NCBI GenBank assembly: GCA_933228895.1
Contig: OW121846.1
Span: forward strand, 110,253,054 to 110,317,053
Direction of reading: 5' to 3'
Origin: Platycnemis pennipes
Lineage: Eukaryota; Arthropoda; Insecta; Odonata; Platycnemididae
DNA: 64,000 nucleotides
The notes under the pieces were generated by a model. The model made no database searches, was not told the origin of the DNA, and saw nothing but the letters and a program-made list of their open reading frames with translations. Positions 1-11,100 of the stretch are shown piece by piece. Positions within the stretch are counted from its first letter, which is position 1, and the number at the start of each line of letters is the position of its first letter. The translations under genes were made by a program, and so were the position numbers.

Positions 1-569
1 TATGCAGCCAGTGTATGGCATCCGAATGTATTAGGTTTGATCACAGAACTAGACAGTGTGCAGCGTAGAGCAGCTAGGTTCGTTAAACAGTGTTGCGATA
101 GGATAAGTAGCGTTTCAGAATTAATAAAAGAATTACGGTGGGAATCATTATCAGAGCGTAGGTTAAGGTATAGATTAGATTAAATCTATTAGAGAAATTT
201 CAATCGGATAGATTTACTGAAGATGTTAGGCACATATTAAAAACACCCGCGTATTATGCTAGTTTCGACCAGATAAATAAGATTAGAGAGATAGATTGTC
301 GTACCGATAGATTCAAAAGGGCATTTTTCCTCCGCACTAAGAGAGAACGGAATAGGCAGCATAGCAAAGGGATAGGTAGGGGAAATATTTTAGAGTAGTC
401 TGTAGTGCATGATGTATGTATTAACCCCTTAAACACTATAGATACTAACAATCTAGTTGCATGAGACCTTATAGTTGCTTGTTTGCATGTTAGTAGTTCA
501 TGCTTGGTGATCTTCACTCCCTGCCACACACCCTCGCGGTAGCTTGCAAGGTATCGCGTAGATGTAGAT
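1..569 (+). mobile_element. LINE family A, 3' end of a 5'-truncated copy
   Basis: The sequence encodes, with breaks, the C-terminal part of a Jockey/CR1-type non-LTR reverse transcriptase. It begins inside the thumb-side motif (AASVWHPN-like), continues through LDSVQRRAARFVKQC, and reaches the REIDCRTDRFK motif around 285-320. Stop codons, for example at 179-184, show that it is a pseudogene. The 3' UTR ends with the conserved stem-loop (CCCTGCCAC, then GCTTGCAAG) followed by a short GATGTAGAT tail at about 561-569. It runs off the left window edge, so its 5' end is unknown. The closest relative in the window is the copy at 58244-58773. The family assignment rests on motif resemblance, not on a database search. 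Confidence 0.8.
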
Positions 570-1267
570 CAGTGTTGCAATTTCTTTGGGTACATACTGG
601 TCTATGTTGGCGTCCAGGAATAACGAGTTGCCGTACTTCCTTGTGTTACAAACATCTTCTATGCTTAATCGTAATTATGTGAGCTGCCAATGAAATATCT
701 TTGATTATTCCAATGCCAGGAAGGTATTCCTTTGGACGGATGACAAGGACGCTCCATAAAAGTTCACCCCTTAAGTATCGCCACCGGCGTGCCGACTGCA
801 TCCCCGTCCGTGATTCCCAGCAGCGGGATTGGTTTTCAGGCGCCCCGGCGATTTCCCGAGCACCCCTTCATTGGCTGCATTGTTCTCGGGGCATAATGGG
901 TGATTCGCCTCCGGCCTTTGGAAGCGTGGAAACGTCCACGGTGCAGTTTTAAGGCTCCCAAAGTGGATTGCGTTCATGAGGACGGGAGCGGGGAGGGAAG
1001 TGGGATGTGCCCTCATGAGTCATTCATTCATCGTGCCCTGCTTCCCCCGGCAAAATCCCTTGACGCGTCTCCCCTTCAGTTGGAACCCCTGGAAACCATT
1101 TCACCCTGGCTTGTCCCTTCCATATCTGTGTGTATGTACATGCATTGCTACATAAAAGCCTCTTTGAGGCTGTGGGGCAGGGGACTGTCATTAGTATGTA
1201 ATTAAGTCATCAACATGTACTTAAATGCATGCTAATGAAGAATTCTGAATTAGATATGGTAAACTTG
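570..1267. other. Unassigned spacer, moderately GC-rich in the middle
   Basis: This stretch lies between two LINE copies. About 780-1100 is more GC-rich than its surroundings and carries overlapping short ORFs on both strands, none of which resembles a known protein. I see no RNA gene, no clear promoter and no repeat here. Confidence 0.4.
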
Positions 1268-3440
1268 TATCTACATCTACATAATACACTGCAAATCACC
1301 ATAAAGGTGTGTGGCAGGGGGTGAATTCTCACCATAAATGCACCACATATCATGCATTAAATAGGATTGATATTACTAAATTAGTCTAAACTTCACTATT
1401 TAAAAAGATAAAAATAGCAAAGTAGGCATGCAAAAACATGTTGTTAATAGGGTTACCATCAAGTCCTTACACCAACATGCAGCTACAAATGCTATACATT
1501 GATTCACTCGTATTGGACATATTTACCGCTATTCACATCCCTAATTGTACGAGGAAAAAAGGACATTTTGAATCTGTCAGTTCGACAATCAATTTCTCTA
1601 ATTTTGTAATCATGGTCCAGTCTACCATAGTAAGTAAGTTGGGGTTCGCAAAATATTTCTAACGTCATCACTGAAAATATTATCTTGGAATTTATTTAAG
1701 AGATTAAGTCTAAATTTTAATCTGCGATTTGACAATGATTCCCATTTTAATTCATTTAATAGACTGGTTACGGTAGTATGGTTTATCGTATCGCCCCTTT
1801 ACAAATCTTGCCGATCTTCGCTACACACGTTCAAGTTCATTATTTAGACCGATTTCGTAGGGATCCCATGTACTGGCAGCATATTGCAAATGAGGTCTAA
1901 TAAGGGAAAAGTAGCTGATTTCTCGTACATGATCGCCACATTTACCCAATACTCTTGTGATGAATCCCAGTTTATGATTAGATTGGCCCATTATTTCGCG
2001 TATGTTTACCCCAGGAAAGATCATGTTTCATATTATTCCAAGATATTTAATGGATTCCACGTTTGCTGATTCATCATTACTTATTTTTTACGTGCAAGGA
2101 GGAGAACAATTCTTTTTTTCCAAAAATTCACTACCACACATTACAACTAACTGCCATGCATCACACCATTTTTCAATTGCTTGTAGGTTATCATTTAAAT
2201 ATTCTTTATCTTTGGGTAGAGAATTTCCCTGTACACTACAGCGTCATCGGCAAATGGACGAAGCTTACTTTTTACCACCTTATTGATATAATTTATGTAC
2301 AGAAGGATCAGGAGTTGACCTATCACATTACCTTTTGGGACACCTGAAATGACTTCAATTGCCGGGGAGGTAACACCGTCCAAAACAACCCTTTGCACCC
2401 TATCATGTAGGAAATCATTTATCCTTGATATTATATTACTGACCTATCTGATAATCTAACCCATAAGATTTTAATTTCAAAATTAGTTTGCTATGAGATA
2501 CCTTGTCAAAAGCTTTCTTGAAATAGAGAAATATTGCTTCCACTGGAATATTATTGTCTCCAGAAACTAAAATATCGTGGAAAAAGAGAGCAAGTTGAGT
2601 TTCACATGCTCTATTCTTCCGGAAGCCATGCTGATTATTGGACAATAAATTCTAGCTATCTAGGTGTTCCATGACTGAACTGACAATTATATGTTCAAGA
2701 ACTTTGCATGAAATGGATGTGAGGGATATAGGTCTTTAGTTAGATGGCTGCTCCCTATCACCACTTGTAAAAATGGGTGTTACATCGGCTGCTTTCCAAT
2801 CCATCGGCACGACGTTTTCGGTCAGGAATTTATTAAATACTATTTCAAGGTAGGGGGAAATTTCGAAAGCTAATTCTGTATATACGCGGGAGGGAATTTG
2901 ATCAGGGCCAGGAGATTTTGTTGGGGCCAACATCTTTAAGTAACTTTTCAATATCATTTCAGGAAAATTCAATTGGTTGCATCAGCCACTGAAAGAGGTC
3001 TGGTAACACAATAGTTGAATCCCCGGAAGGTGGGTTAAAAACAGTTTGGAAGAAGGAATTCAGCAAGTTAACTTTGTCAAGAATGTCTGTGGACATTTCA
3101 TCCTCATCATTTTTAAGTGAATGGACGGCAGACTTATGGCCTTGCAATTCCCTTACGTACGACCGGAAGACTTTTGGATTTTCTTTCAATTGTTCCCCAT
3201 GTGCTTTTATTTTGAATTCTGCAAATGCATTACGAAGAGCTGCCTTTGCAGTGGATTTTGAAATTTTATAGTTTTCAATTATTACATTACGCTCATCAAT
3301 GGGCATATATTTACTAATTCTTTTCATTGTAGACCGACATATTCGCTGTTGTCCCAGGGATTTTCTCACTTCGGCATTGTACCACCTAGGTTCAGTGCTT
3401 TCTTTACTACTTTCTAGTGCTACATGATTCTGTTTTAATA
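1268..3440 (-). mobile_element. LINE family B, reverse-strand copy with RT domain, multiply frameshifted
   Basis: Read on the minus strand from about 3440 down to 1268, this is a Jockey/CR1-type LINE lacking its endonuclease. It starts in the linker before RT (PRWYNAEVRKSLGQQ near 3400-3350). It continues with KSPGPDQIPSRV (about 2920-2890), the finger motif NNQHGFRKNRACETQL (about 2645-2590), motif A as FLYFKKAFDKV (about 2540-2500), and the catalytic FADDAVVY (about 2265-2240). It ends with the C-terminal region, the 3' stem-loop and a CTACATCTAC tail (minus strand of GATGTAGATG) at about 1269-1280. The reading frame is broken several times. The first catalytic Asp of motif A reads Tyr, so RT activity would be lost even without the frameshifts. 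This is the longest family B copy in the window. Confidence 0.85.
2195..3369 (-). pseudogene. Reverse transcriptase of LINE family B (broken)
   Basis: This is the coding part of the minus-strand LINE. It survives as separate frames at 2959-3369 (linker), 2736-2972 (start of RT, KSPGPDQIPS), 2436-2645 (GFRKN and motif A) and 2195-2398 (GVPKGNVIGQLL and FADDAVVY). In an active element these segments would form one polyprotein carrying endonuclease and RT, used for target-primed reverse transcription of its own RNA. Here at least three frame changes separate them, and the motif A aspartate is substituted (FLYF instead of the usual FLDF). The DD pair of the FADD box is intact. No APE domain is visible upstream, consistent with 5' truncation. 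Confidence 0.8.
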
Positions 3441-3766
3441 TTAAGTTAAATTATAATTTTGACTCCCAATAAAATTGGCGTAGTGGACTTGTCATTACGA
3501 TATTTTATTGGAAATGTCGCTAGACTTCTCGCTAGAATAGATTCAAGGGCATCTTTAGAAATAACGTCTTCCTGCCACTCCGGTCATTGGGGTCACTACC
3601 TCCGCGAGGCTGGGGAAGAGTAGTCATGGTAGTAGTGTTTGACGGTAGTGTGTGACGTGCAGTAGCTTTCCTTCTCAGTCACACATTTATGGTCGGTTTT
3701 CCGTCGAGTATAATTTTTCATATACCATTAGGCCCTTTTCTCCCCGACTGCGAAGTGCAGTAAGAA
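3441..3766. other. Unassigned spacer
   Basis: This AT-rich sequence lies between the truncated LINE and the CAGCGCTG-rich element. I see no coding potential, RNA gene or repeat. Confidence 0.4.
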
Positions 3767-4549
3767 ATCCCAGTAAACACACATAGCTGCAGCAGAGCTT
3801 CACAAGGATGTCAGCGCTGCAAGTGCAGCACATATCAACTGAAGCGCGTCAGTAGCGTCTCAGCAGCGCACTCATATAGCGAATTGTCGAGAAACGCATC
3901 TAATGCGCATTAACAGCTCGTGTTTGAAGCGCTGCAGCCGCAAGTTTCGGATGCGCTGCCACAGCGCTGCAGGAATGCTAGTGGCGCTACGTGGTGAAAA
4001 AAAAATCGATAAGGGTCGATGAATCGCAGAATCGGTCATTATTGCTTGTGAGTTTTGTACACGTGAGCATGGCTGTGTACATAGTCTGACGAAGTTCCAA
4101 AAGTGAAGGCAGCGTGGTGAATTCCTGGCTAACCTGAAGCCTGTGAGTAAGGCAAGAAGTGGAAAACGTGATTTACGAAAAAGAAGAGAATAGAAAAGTA
4201 GGTGACTGATTTCATAATGCTATTTTAATTCTCTGGTCAATAGTCATTTATTGAAACTCTGTGTTCTCAATTCATTGTTAATGGCCCTGACATACTTTTG
4301 CAGTGCTTTTGACGTTAACTAGTGGTGCATCAGGCATGCATTTTCAGCGATTCTGCCATGCGTTTGAAGCGATCGTGACTCGCTTGTCCAGCGCTCCTGA
4401 CGTGATTGAGCAGCGCTGCTGATACCCGTTTGCAGCGCATACGACAGAGCATCAAAAAAGGGAAGTGCTAGACGCGCTGCAGCAGCGCCTTCGCGGCAGC
4501 TGCAGCGCTGCCACGCAGCACATCTGCAGCAATTTGTGTTTGCTGGAAT
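3767..4549. mobile_element. Unclassified TIR element rich in CAGCGCTG motifs (about 780 bp)
   Basis: The two ends form an imperfect inverted repeat. The left end reads CCAGTAAACACACA from 3770; the reverse complement of the right end reads CCAGCAAACACAAA from 4546 inward. Both continue into GCTGCAG. Inside each end are clusters of the palindrome CAGCGCTG, with perfect copies at 3812, 3962, 4411 and 4503, plus many shorter AGCGC or GCGCTGC variants. The central 3990-4320 is ordinary AT-rich sequence with no transposase ORF, so this looks like a non-autonomous DNA transposon with subterminal binding-site arrays. I could not define a target-site duplication, and the superfamily is unknown. Confidence 0.55.
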
Positions 4550-5232
4550 ATATTGAATAACAAAAAGGCAATTATGGAGCACTGAAGTTGTTTTTCGCTT
4601 TCCGTCCTTTGAAATCTATTTTCATGTTTATAATGGAGATCTATATGGATAGAGTGTATTGAACTCAAGAAAGTGGTCATATTTTACACTTGTAATCATG
4701 CGTCAGCATATTATGTTAATGAAACAACGCAGGAATAGTGAAACGTAAAATACGGGAAAAAGCTTTGGAATATACCCGCTAACTTTAATTCGTGCTTGAG
4801 TTCAAAGTTTGTAGGTTTTTTTAAATTTTTTTAACGAGCAATACCGAATTAAGACCAACTCATATCAGAATTTTTAGCGCGAAACCCATTTCTGGTGACT
4901 TACTTTTTCGGTATCTACCGAGAAAAAAGATACAATCGGGCTTTAAATATATCATGCTCACGTTAACGCGGAAACAATAAAAAAGCTGATTTCTGAGGGA
5001 AGCCAAAGAAATCATTTTCTTGAGACAAATATTTTTACTGAGGAGGTAATAGGTATCCATTTCAATCGAACAAGGTTCTCAGATATTGAGCATGCAACGA
5101 AGACAAGTTAACATGGATCAGCAGGTTTCATTGCCATCAATGCGTGACGTTCAGTGGTGACTGAATTATTTTTCTTTAGCAAATGCCATTTCATTATTCT
5201 GGAAATTAGCGAAGCAACAAATAAACAAGGGG
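4550..5232. other. Unassigned AT-rich spacer
   Basis: Only short ORFs without recognisable domains occur here. I see no tRNA-like boxes, LINE motifs or long inverted repeats. Confidence 0.4.
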
Positions 5233-5430
5233 GATGTGGTTGAAGTGGGAGCTAGAGCATTGGGTTTTCATTCCAAGAGTCCGGATCTGGGTCCATTGTA
5301 GAGACAGAGCACACTGATTAACTGGTTCACCTCTCCGCACTAGAATACTGTTAGGGAAGACTAAGTACTGAATTCCGTCCGTTGGATGGAGCCTTAAACT
5401 TCGGGAGCACTTAGCGCCATTCAAAGGCTT
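5233..5430 (+). repeat. Degenerate SINE family 1 copy
   Basis: A head resembling the tRNA A box (GGGAGCTAGAGCATTGGG, about 5247-5264) is followed about 110 bp later by CCGTCCGTTGGATGG, the most conserved block of SINE family 1 in this window. The better copies are at 48266 and 7734. The B box is poorly preserved and the 3' third is not clearly alignable. An old, diverged insertion is the simplest reading. Confidence 0.55.
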
Positions 5431-5970
5431 TTGTCAACGCCTGCCACAAAGCGGGTAATTCTCTATTGATGCCCTAAGTTCGGGATATCGTTTCAGCGTC
5501 CACGCAATGAATTCCTTTAACGGTAAACCAATGGTTAATCATCAACACAACTCGCGATGCCGAAGGCGGATGCAAGACGGATGAGAGTGGTTATAATTAA
5601 CTTTTAAATGCGGTCTGTCTCTTCTTAAAACAATTGCCCACAATTTGAGCTTCAGTAGTATGCCAATTATCAGCTCCAATCTTTCATTCGTGAAGTTTTT
5701 CCCTCAGAAATTTGCCATCCTTGTCATGCATTTGCAATCTTGACAGGTAAAATATTTTTCTTTGCGCTCACAATAAGGGAGCTTCTGAAACAAGTTAGCA
5801 TTTTTTGTATTTTTGTTTCATGTTTATTTCTTCTAAAGATTCATCGACCGCAGATAGAGTTCTAGCGCAAATGGAAATAAATACAAGTGCAATTACTAAA
5901 ATTTAATATCATCGTAGTTAAAAATCCTAGTAGAGGTTACAATAGTATGCACGCCTGTTATGATTGCCCA
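5431..5970. other. Unassigned spacer, perhaps including a diverged SINE 3' part
   Basis: No gene is recognised. The first 150 bp could be the decayed end of the preceding SINE, but the match is too weak to assert. The rest is AT-rich sequence without motifs. Confidence 0.35.
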
Positions 5971-6915
5971 AATGATAAAGAATATTTAAATATTGACCTA
6001 CAAGCAATTGAAACTTGGTGTGATACATGGCAGTTAGAACTAAACTTTAAAAAATGTCTTGCAATGAATTTTTGGAAAAATAATAGCTCTCCTCCATTAA
6101 CAAAATAATTAATAATGAATTAAAAAACGTGAAATCTTGGAATAAGAATGACAGATGATCTTTCCTTTTGGGTAAACACAGGTGATATAATGGGTCAAGC
6201 TAATCGTAAACTGGGATTCATCAAAAGAGTACTGGGTAAATGTGACGATCATGTACGAGAAGTCAGCTACTTTCCCATGTTAGACCTCATTTAGAATATG
6301 CTGCCAGTGTATGGGATCCCTACGAAACCGGTCTAAATAATGAACTTGAACGTGTGCAACGAAGATCGGAAAGATTTGTAAAGGGACGGTACGATAACCT
6401 TATTAGCGTAACCAGTCTATGAAATGAATTAAATTGGGAATCATTGTCAGATCGCTGGTTGAAATTTAGGCTTAATCTCTTAAATAAATTCCAAGACAAT
6501 ATTTTCAGTGATGATGTTAAAAATATTTTGCGGAACCCAACTTACTATGATAGACTGGACCATGATTACAAAATTAGAGAAATTGATTGTCGAACAGACA
6601 GATTCAAAATGTCCTTTTATTCCTCGTAATATTAGGGATATGAATAACGGTAAATATATCCAGTACGAGTGTAGCAATGGATAACATTGGTAGCTGCATG
6701 TTGGTATAAGGACTTAAAGCTAACCCAACTAACAGCATGTTTTTTCATGCATGCTTTGCTATTTTTATCTTTTTTTAAATAGCGTAGTTTTGAACAGTAC
6801 CTATACAAGTACTAATCCTTTTTTATGCATGATATGTAGTGCATGTTTGGTGAGAGTTCACCCCCTGCCACACACCTTTATGGCGGCTTGCCGGGTATTA
6901 TGTAGATGTATGATT
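5971..6915 (+). mobile_element. LINE family B, 3' half of a truncated copy
   Basis: The fragment starts just after the FADD box would have been. It encodes EYLNIDLQAIETWCDTWQ and the following LNFKKC (about 5988-6055), then ANRKLGFIKRVLGKC (about 6196-6240), the thumb-side SVWDPYE motif (about 6305), and SDRWLKFRLNLLNKFQ up to REIDCRTDRFK (about 6444-6610). Frame breaks (for example near 6105 and 6290) make it a pseudogene. The 3' stem-loop and tail (GGGTATTATGTAGATGTATG) end near 6915. It is a sister copy of those at 44489 and, on the other strand, 1268, 19054 and 50877. Confidence 0.8.
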
Positions 6916-7640
6916 CACCCCAATGCCAATCACATCAAGCTTGCTGGGCATTCTTGGCATGTAGATGGCGCTATCTTCCGAATGAGTCATAGAAGGACGG
7001 CATAACGGGAAACAAGAAATTCGGCTTCATTCTAAATGCACCAATACACAATAGACTGAATTGACTTCGAAATTAATAAATCATGTTATTACTTATGGCG
7101 CGAATTCTACATAAATTATACGATTGTTTTTCTCAATTTCAATACATTATTTTCAATAAATCTAAGTTTAAAAAGTAAAAGAATTATCAAATTTACATCA
7201 AATATGTGCAAAATTCATTAAATTTATCAACAGAATTACTTCGATCGTTGTCAATATATTATATCATCAAAAGCATGGATCATTAAAAGAATGCACATGT
7301 TCATGGACCCACTCTTTCCTTTAGCTAAAATGCATTTTTACGCTATCTTCCTGTATACGTAAGCAATCAAACTCATTTAAGTATGCATGTATAAAACAAA
7401 TGCATGAACGGCTTGGCACCGCTGTCCGTATTTTTAATGAATACGAGAGAAGATGTCATGCTATACGTTTCGTTTATCTGTTCCTCTGGAGACATTAAGT
7501 GGACGTCACCGGGAAAAATTACTCAACAACCCAAAAACAAGCGGCGTAGTAATGTTTGTAACAGCCCGGCAAGGCTAGATTATAGAATCCAGCCTCAGGC
7601 AAGCCTCTTCCTCGTTCGCCTCAATTTCACGCGCAAAATA
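6916..7640. other. Unassigned AT-rich spacer
   Basis: The sequence is low in GC with no recognisable gene. An open frame at about 7404-7703 runs into the LINE tail and SINE flank and has no domain, so I do not treat it as a gene. Confidence 0.4.
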
Positions 7641-7644
7641 GTGA

Positions 7645-7712
7645 GTTGCCCCCTGCCACACACCCTCGCGTTGCCTTACATGTTGTTGCGTGGATGTAGA
7701 TGAGTAATGTAA
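7645..7712 (+). repeat. LINE 3' tail (family A type)
   Basis: CCCCTGCCACACACCCTCGC at 7651-7670 and the GTGGATGTAGATGAG tail at about 7691-7705 match the stem-loop plus tail of the longer LINE copies. The right side of the stem is altered. No RT coding sequence precedes it, so only the extreme 3' end was inserted or retained. Confidence 0.65.
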
Positions 7713-7733
7713 GTAATGCATGTAAGTATTGTA

Positions 7734-7953
7734 GGGGGTCGAGTTGGTGTGGTGGCTAGAGTACTGGCCGGCCTCCCTGGTTCGATTCTTGGCAGTGGCA
7801 GATTTGTCAGTGGAAAACTGGTCCCCACTTGAGTGCTTAGTGGAGGGCATTTCAAGTTCAGTACTCCGTCCGTCGGATGGGACGTTAAGCCGTGGTACCC
7901 TTGGGGCCTGTCGTTAAGAGTAGGCTAATTCCGACGCCGGGTTTCTCTCCCCC
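7734..7953 (+). repeat. SINE family 1, left part (interrupted by the BEL/Pao element)
   Basis: This is a tRNA-derived SINE. It has an A-box-like GTGGCTAGAGTACTGG (about 7751-7766) and a B-box GGTTCGATTC (about 7779-7788), then the conserved block CCGTCCGTCGGATGGGACGT (about 7867-7886). It breaks off at CTCTCCCCC, where the LTR element begins, and resumes at 13603. The 11-bp sequence TAAGTATTGTA at 7723-7733 recurs at 13714-13724 and is the probable target-site duplication of the SINE. The copy at 48266-48606 shows the uninterrupted arrangement. Confidence 0.8.
7949..7953. repeat. Target-site duplication of the BEL/Pao element, left copy
   Basis: CCCCC directly precedes the TG that opens the 5' LTR, and CCCCC follows the CA that closes the 3' LTR at 13603-13607. 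Five bases is a usual duplication length for BEL/Pao elements. The low complexity leaves some ambiguity. Confidence 0.65.
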
Positions 7954-8153
7954 TGTTCAGTTGTGTTTTCAAATGGTATGTCAAGGTTGAGCCGCGCCAC
8001 CACTCGGCGGTGCCACTGGACTTCGGTTTTCGTTTATCATTTGTTTGTGTGCCTAGTGAGTGGATGTTGAATGAGTGTGTAAGTGAGTCTACCTGTGAAC
8101 GCTGAGCAGTGAGGATCAAGTGAGAGAAGCAACCCTGTGGAGTCCAGCTGCTT
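7954..8153 (+). repeat. 5' LTR, truncated after 200 bp
   Basis: It starts with TGTTCAG and is identical to 13264-13463. It ends at GTCCAGCTGCTT and is followed at once by gag coding sequence (ATCCAGTGCATGATAATCC) instead of the remaining 139 bp of the LTR. If the U3 promoter lies in the retained part, the copy could still be transcribed. That is inference, since I see no unmistakable TATA box. Confidence 0.9.
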
Positions 8154-11100
8154 ATCCAGTGCATGATAATCCTTCATTGAGTGACGTGCAGAAATTTTTG
8201 TACCTCAAATCTGTTCTTAAAGGGGAAGCATTGTCGTGTGTTTCATCCCTACCTGTGTCCTCGGGAAATTATTCGGTCGCGTGGGAGAGTTTGAAATCAC
8301 GCTACATGGATCCTAATAGGCTGACAAATGCCTATCTGGAGGCTCTGTTTGATTTGACCCCAATCAGCAGGGAAGCTCAAGCTATTCGTAAATTTTGCAC
8401 GTTAATCACTGAGTATGTTGGTGCGTTAAGCGCTGTGGGGCACAATGTCGAAAGTTGGTCTGTATTAATGATTTTTCTGTTGCGTCGAAAACTCAATTCC
8501 GTGTTGCGAGAGCGATGGGAAAAGATAGCATTGAACGTTGTAGAGCCGTCTTTACAAACCTTTTTTGATTTTTTGAATGAGGAAGCCAAAGTTTTGGAGG
8601 CATCTTCATCGTTACCGGTGGAAACTGGAATGCATAAAAGGACCCATAAGCCAGCACAATCGTTTAGAAAATCTACGAGTATGGTTGTTAACACGGACAG
8701 CCAGAAATCGTGCCCAAATTGTTCATTGTCGCACTCATGGGAGAAATGCAGGAAGTTTTTGAAATTACCTGTGGGTTCTCGGCTGAGGGTAGTAAAAGCA
8801 AAAGGTTGCTGTCTAGTTTGTTTTAGCCAAGATTGTGAAGATTGTGAAGTCAAACAGCCATGCCCCAACTGTAAAATGCGACATAATGAATTGCTTTGCT
8901 TTGCCAATCGTGGGAACTCAAGTTCGAAATTTGAGGCTAAAGGTAATGCTACGGCAGAGTATCGACAGCATAACCCTCAATTAGCGAGCGCGGACTCAGG
9001 CGAGACGAAAAAAAATCCGGTTAACGAGGTTTCCACACTTCAAACTTGCACTCATCGGTCGGGGTCCGTAGTGATGCTTGCAACTGCTAGGGCAATCGTA
9101 TTGGATACTAATGGCAAAGGTCGTGCCATTAAACTTTTGCTTGACACCGCAAGTCAGGGAACATTTATCACTGAATCCTGCGTTCGGCGGTTAGGGCTAA
9201 ATTCCAATAAAATTAGAACGCCCATCTTCGGGTTTGGAAATAATAACGCCGTAGTATCCTCTGGAATGGTCAGTTTGAAAATAAAGCCTTCCTCCCAAAG
9301 CACGTTGAAATATGATATCAACGCTATGGTGGTCCCTCATATTGCTCAGTGTCCAAAAATATCGGTCGTTAATAGAACATGGCCGCATATTGTGGGATTG
9401 AAACTTGCGGACCCGAGGTATTACGATGAGGAAACGATAGATGTACTATTAGGCGCCGAATGGTTTGCGCGCGTGGTAGTTGACGCGCCAATAATTGGGC
9501 CGGCAGGGACACCTGACATTTTACCTACAGTTTTTGGTCATTGCCTGATAGGGAAAATCGAAAATATCGATAATAAAATCCAGGTGTTTTGCTCAACGCT
9601 AGGTGAGAGCATTGAAAGTTTAGTGCGAAAGTTCTGGGAATATGAGGAATCTCCGAGGAGATACCAGTGCAGTCCGGAAGATGATGCTTGTGAACAACAC
9701 TATCAGAAAAATGTAGCTCGTGAATTTAAACAATATGTTGTTAGGCTACCTTTTATTACAGATATACCAGAATTGGGGCAAAGTTATGGTTTAGCTCTGC
9801 AAAGATTTTATATGCTAGAAAATAGATTGAAGAAAAACGCCGCTTTACGAGCCAAGTATAATGAATTTATGAAGGATTACATTACGCAAGGCCATATGAT
9901 TGTGGCATCTGGTCCCCCATCGGCACTGTCTTACTACATTCCGCACCATTGTATTTATCGCTCGAGGGAGGAATTCGCTCGATTTAGGGTGGTTTTCGAT
10001 TGTTCAATGAAAACCACTAATGGCATATCATTGAACGATGTGTTATATAAGGGACCCAAATTGCAAGTGGATCTAATCGATATATTAACACGATTTAGAT
10101 TGCATGAGGTTGTGGTGATCGCAGATATCCGCCAAATGTATAGAAACATTAAACTGCATCCGGACAATTACGACATGCAACGGATATTTTGGAGATTTAG
10201 TCCCGAGGAGGATTTGCGAGAGTACTGCTTGACCACCGTAACTTATGGACTGAAATCGGCCCCGTTTTTGGCAATTCGTACACTTCATCAATTGGTATGC
10301 GATGAAGGTGTAGAATATCCGGTTGCATCTCGAATTATTAGAGAAAATACGTATATGGACGACATAGTTTCCTCAGTTCGAACCATCGACGAAGGGTTAA
10401 AATTGCAGTGTCAATTAAAGAAGCTTTTGGATCGTGGAGGCTTTGAGTTGCGCAAATGGTTGAGCAACAAGGTCGAACTGCTAAAGAATGTACCCTCAGA
10501 GTTTTGTATTCTGAAACCGGAGGTATTTACTTTTCATTATGAAAACCAACCTGCCGCGGAAATTTTGGGTTTGACTTGGAATCCTAGAAAGGATAATTTT
10601 TCGTATAAGTTTGTTGCTGGGTTTGGTGATATTACGAAAAGAACCATATTGTCGGAGGTTGCCCGCTTGTTCGATCCGCTTGGTTTTATTAGTCCTGTCA
10701 CATTTTATGGAAAATGGCTCATCCAGTATCTTTGGCATAGCGGACTTGATTGGGATGACCCTCTTCCAGAGGAAGTAGTTGCCAAATGGAGGCAATTCCG
10801 CAGTGAGTTGCCACTCATTTCGAAATTTGAATTACGCCGTTGCTTGAATTTCGACTCGGCAATCGACCTGCAGTTGCATGCTTTTGCGGATAGTTCCGAG
10901 AGGGGCTATGCTGCGGTGGTTTATTTACGAGGTGTGAAGGCCGATCAGACTGTTGCTACCTCATTGCTGATAGCGAAGTCAAAGGTAGCACCGATCAAGC
11001 GGATATCACTGCCTCGATTAGAATTGTTAGGCCTTGTTTTAGCTACTAACCTTATTGAGTATGCCAGAGATATATTGCGCCATCACTGCATAATTTCAGA

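Noticed and set aside
8140..8170. LTR/gag fusion produced by splicing before reverse transcription
   Set aside because: The full LTR continues with GCC after CTGCTT, so no GT donor is present at the junction. Loss of the primer-binding site before reverse transcription would also block copying.
8377..8907. 176-codon ORF antisense to gag
   Set aside because: It is a shadow of the BEL/Pao frame on the other strand.
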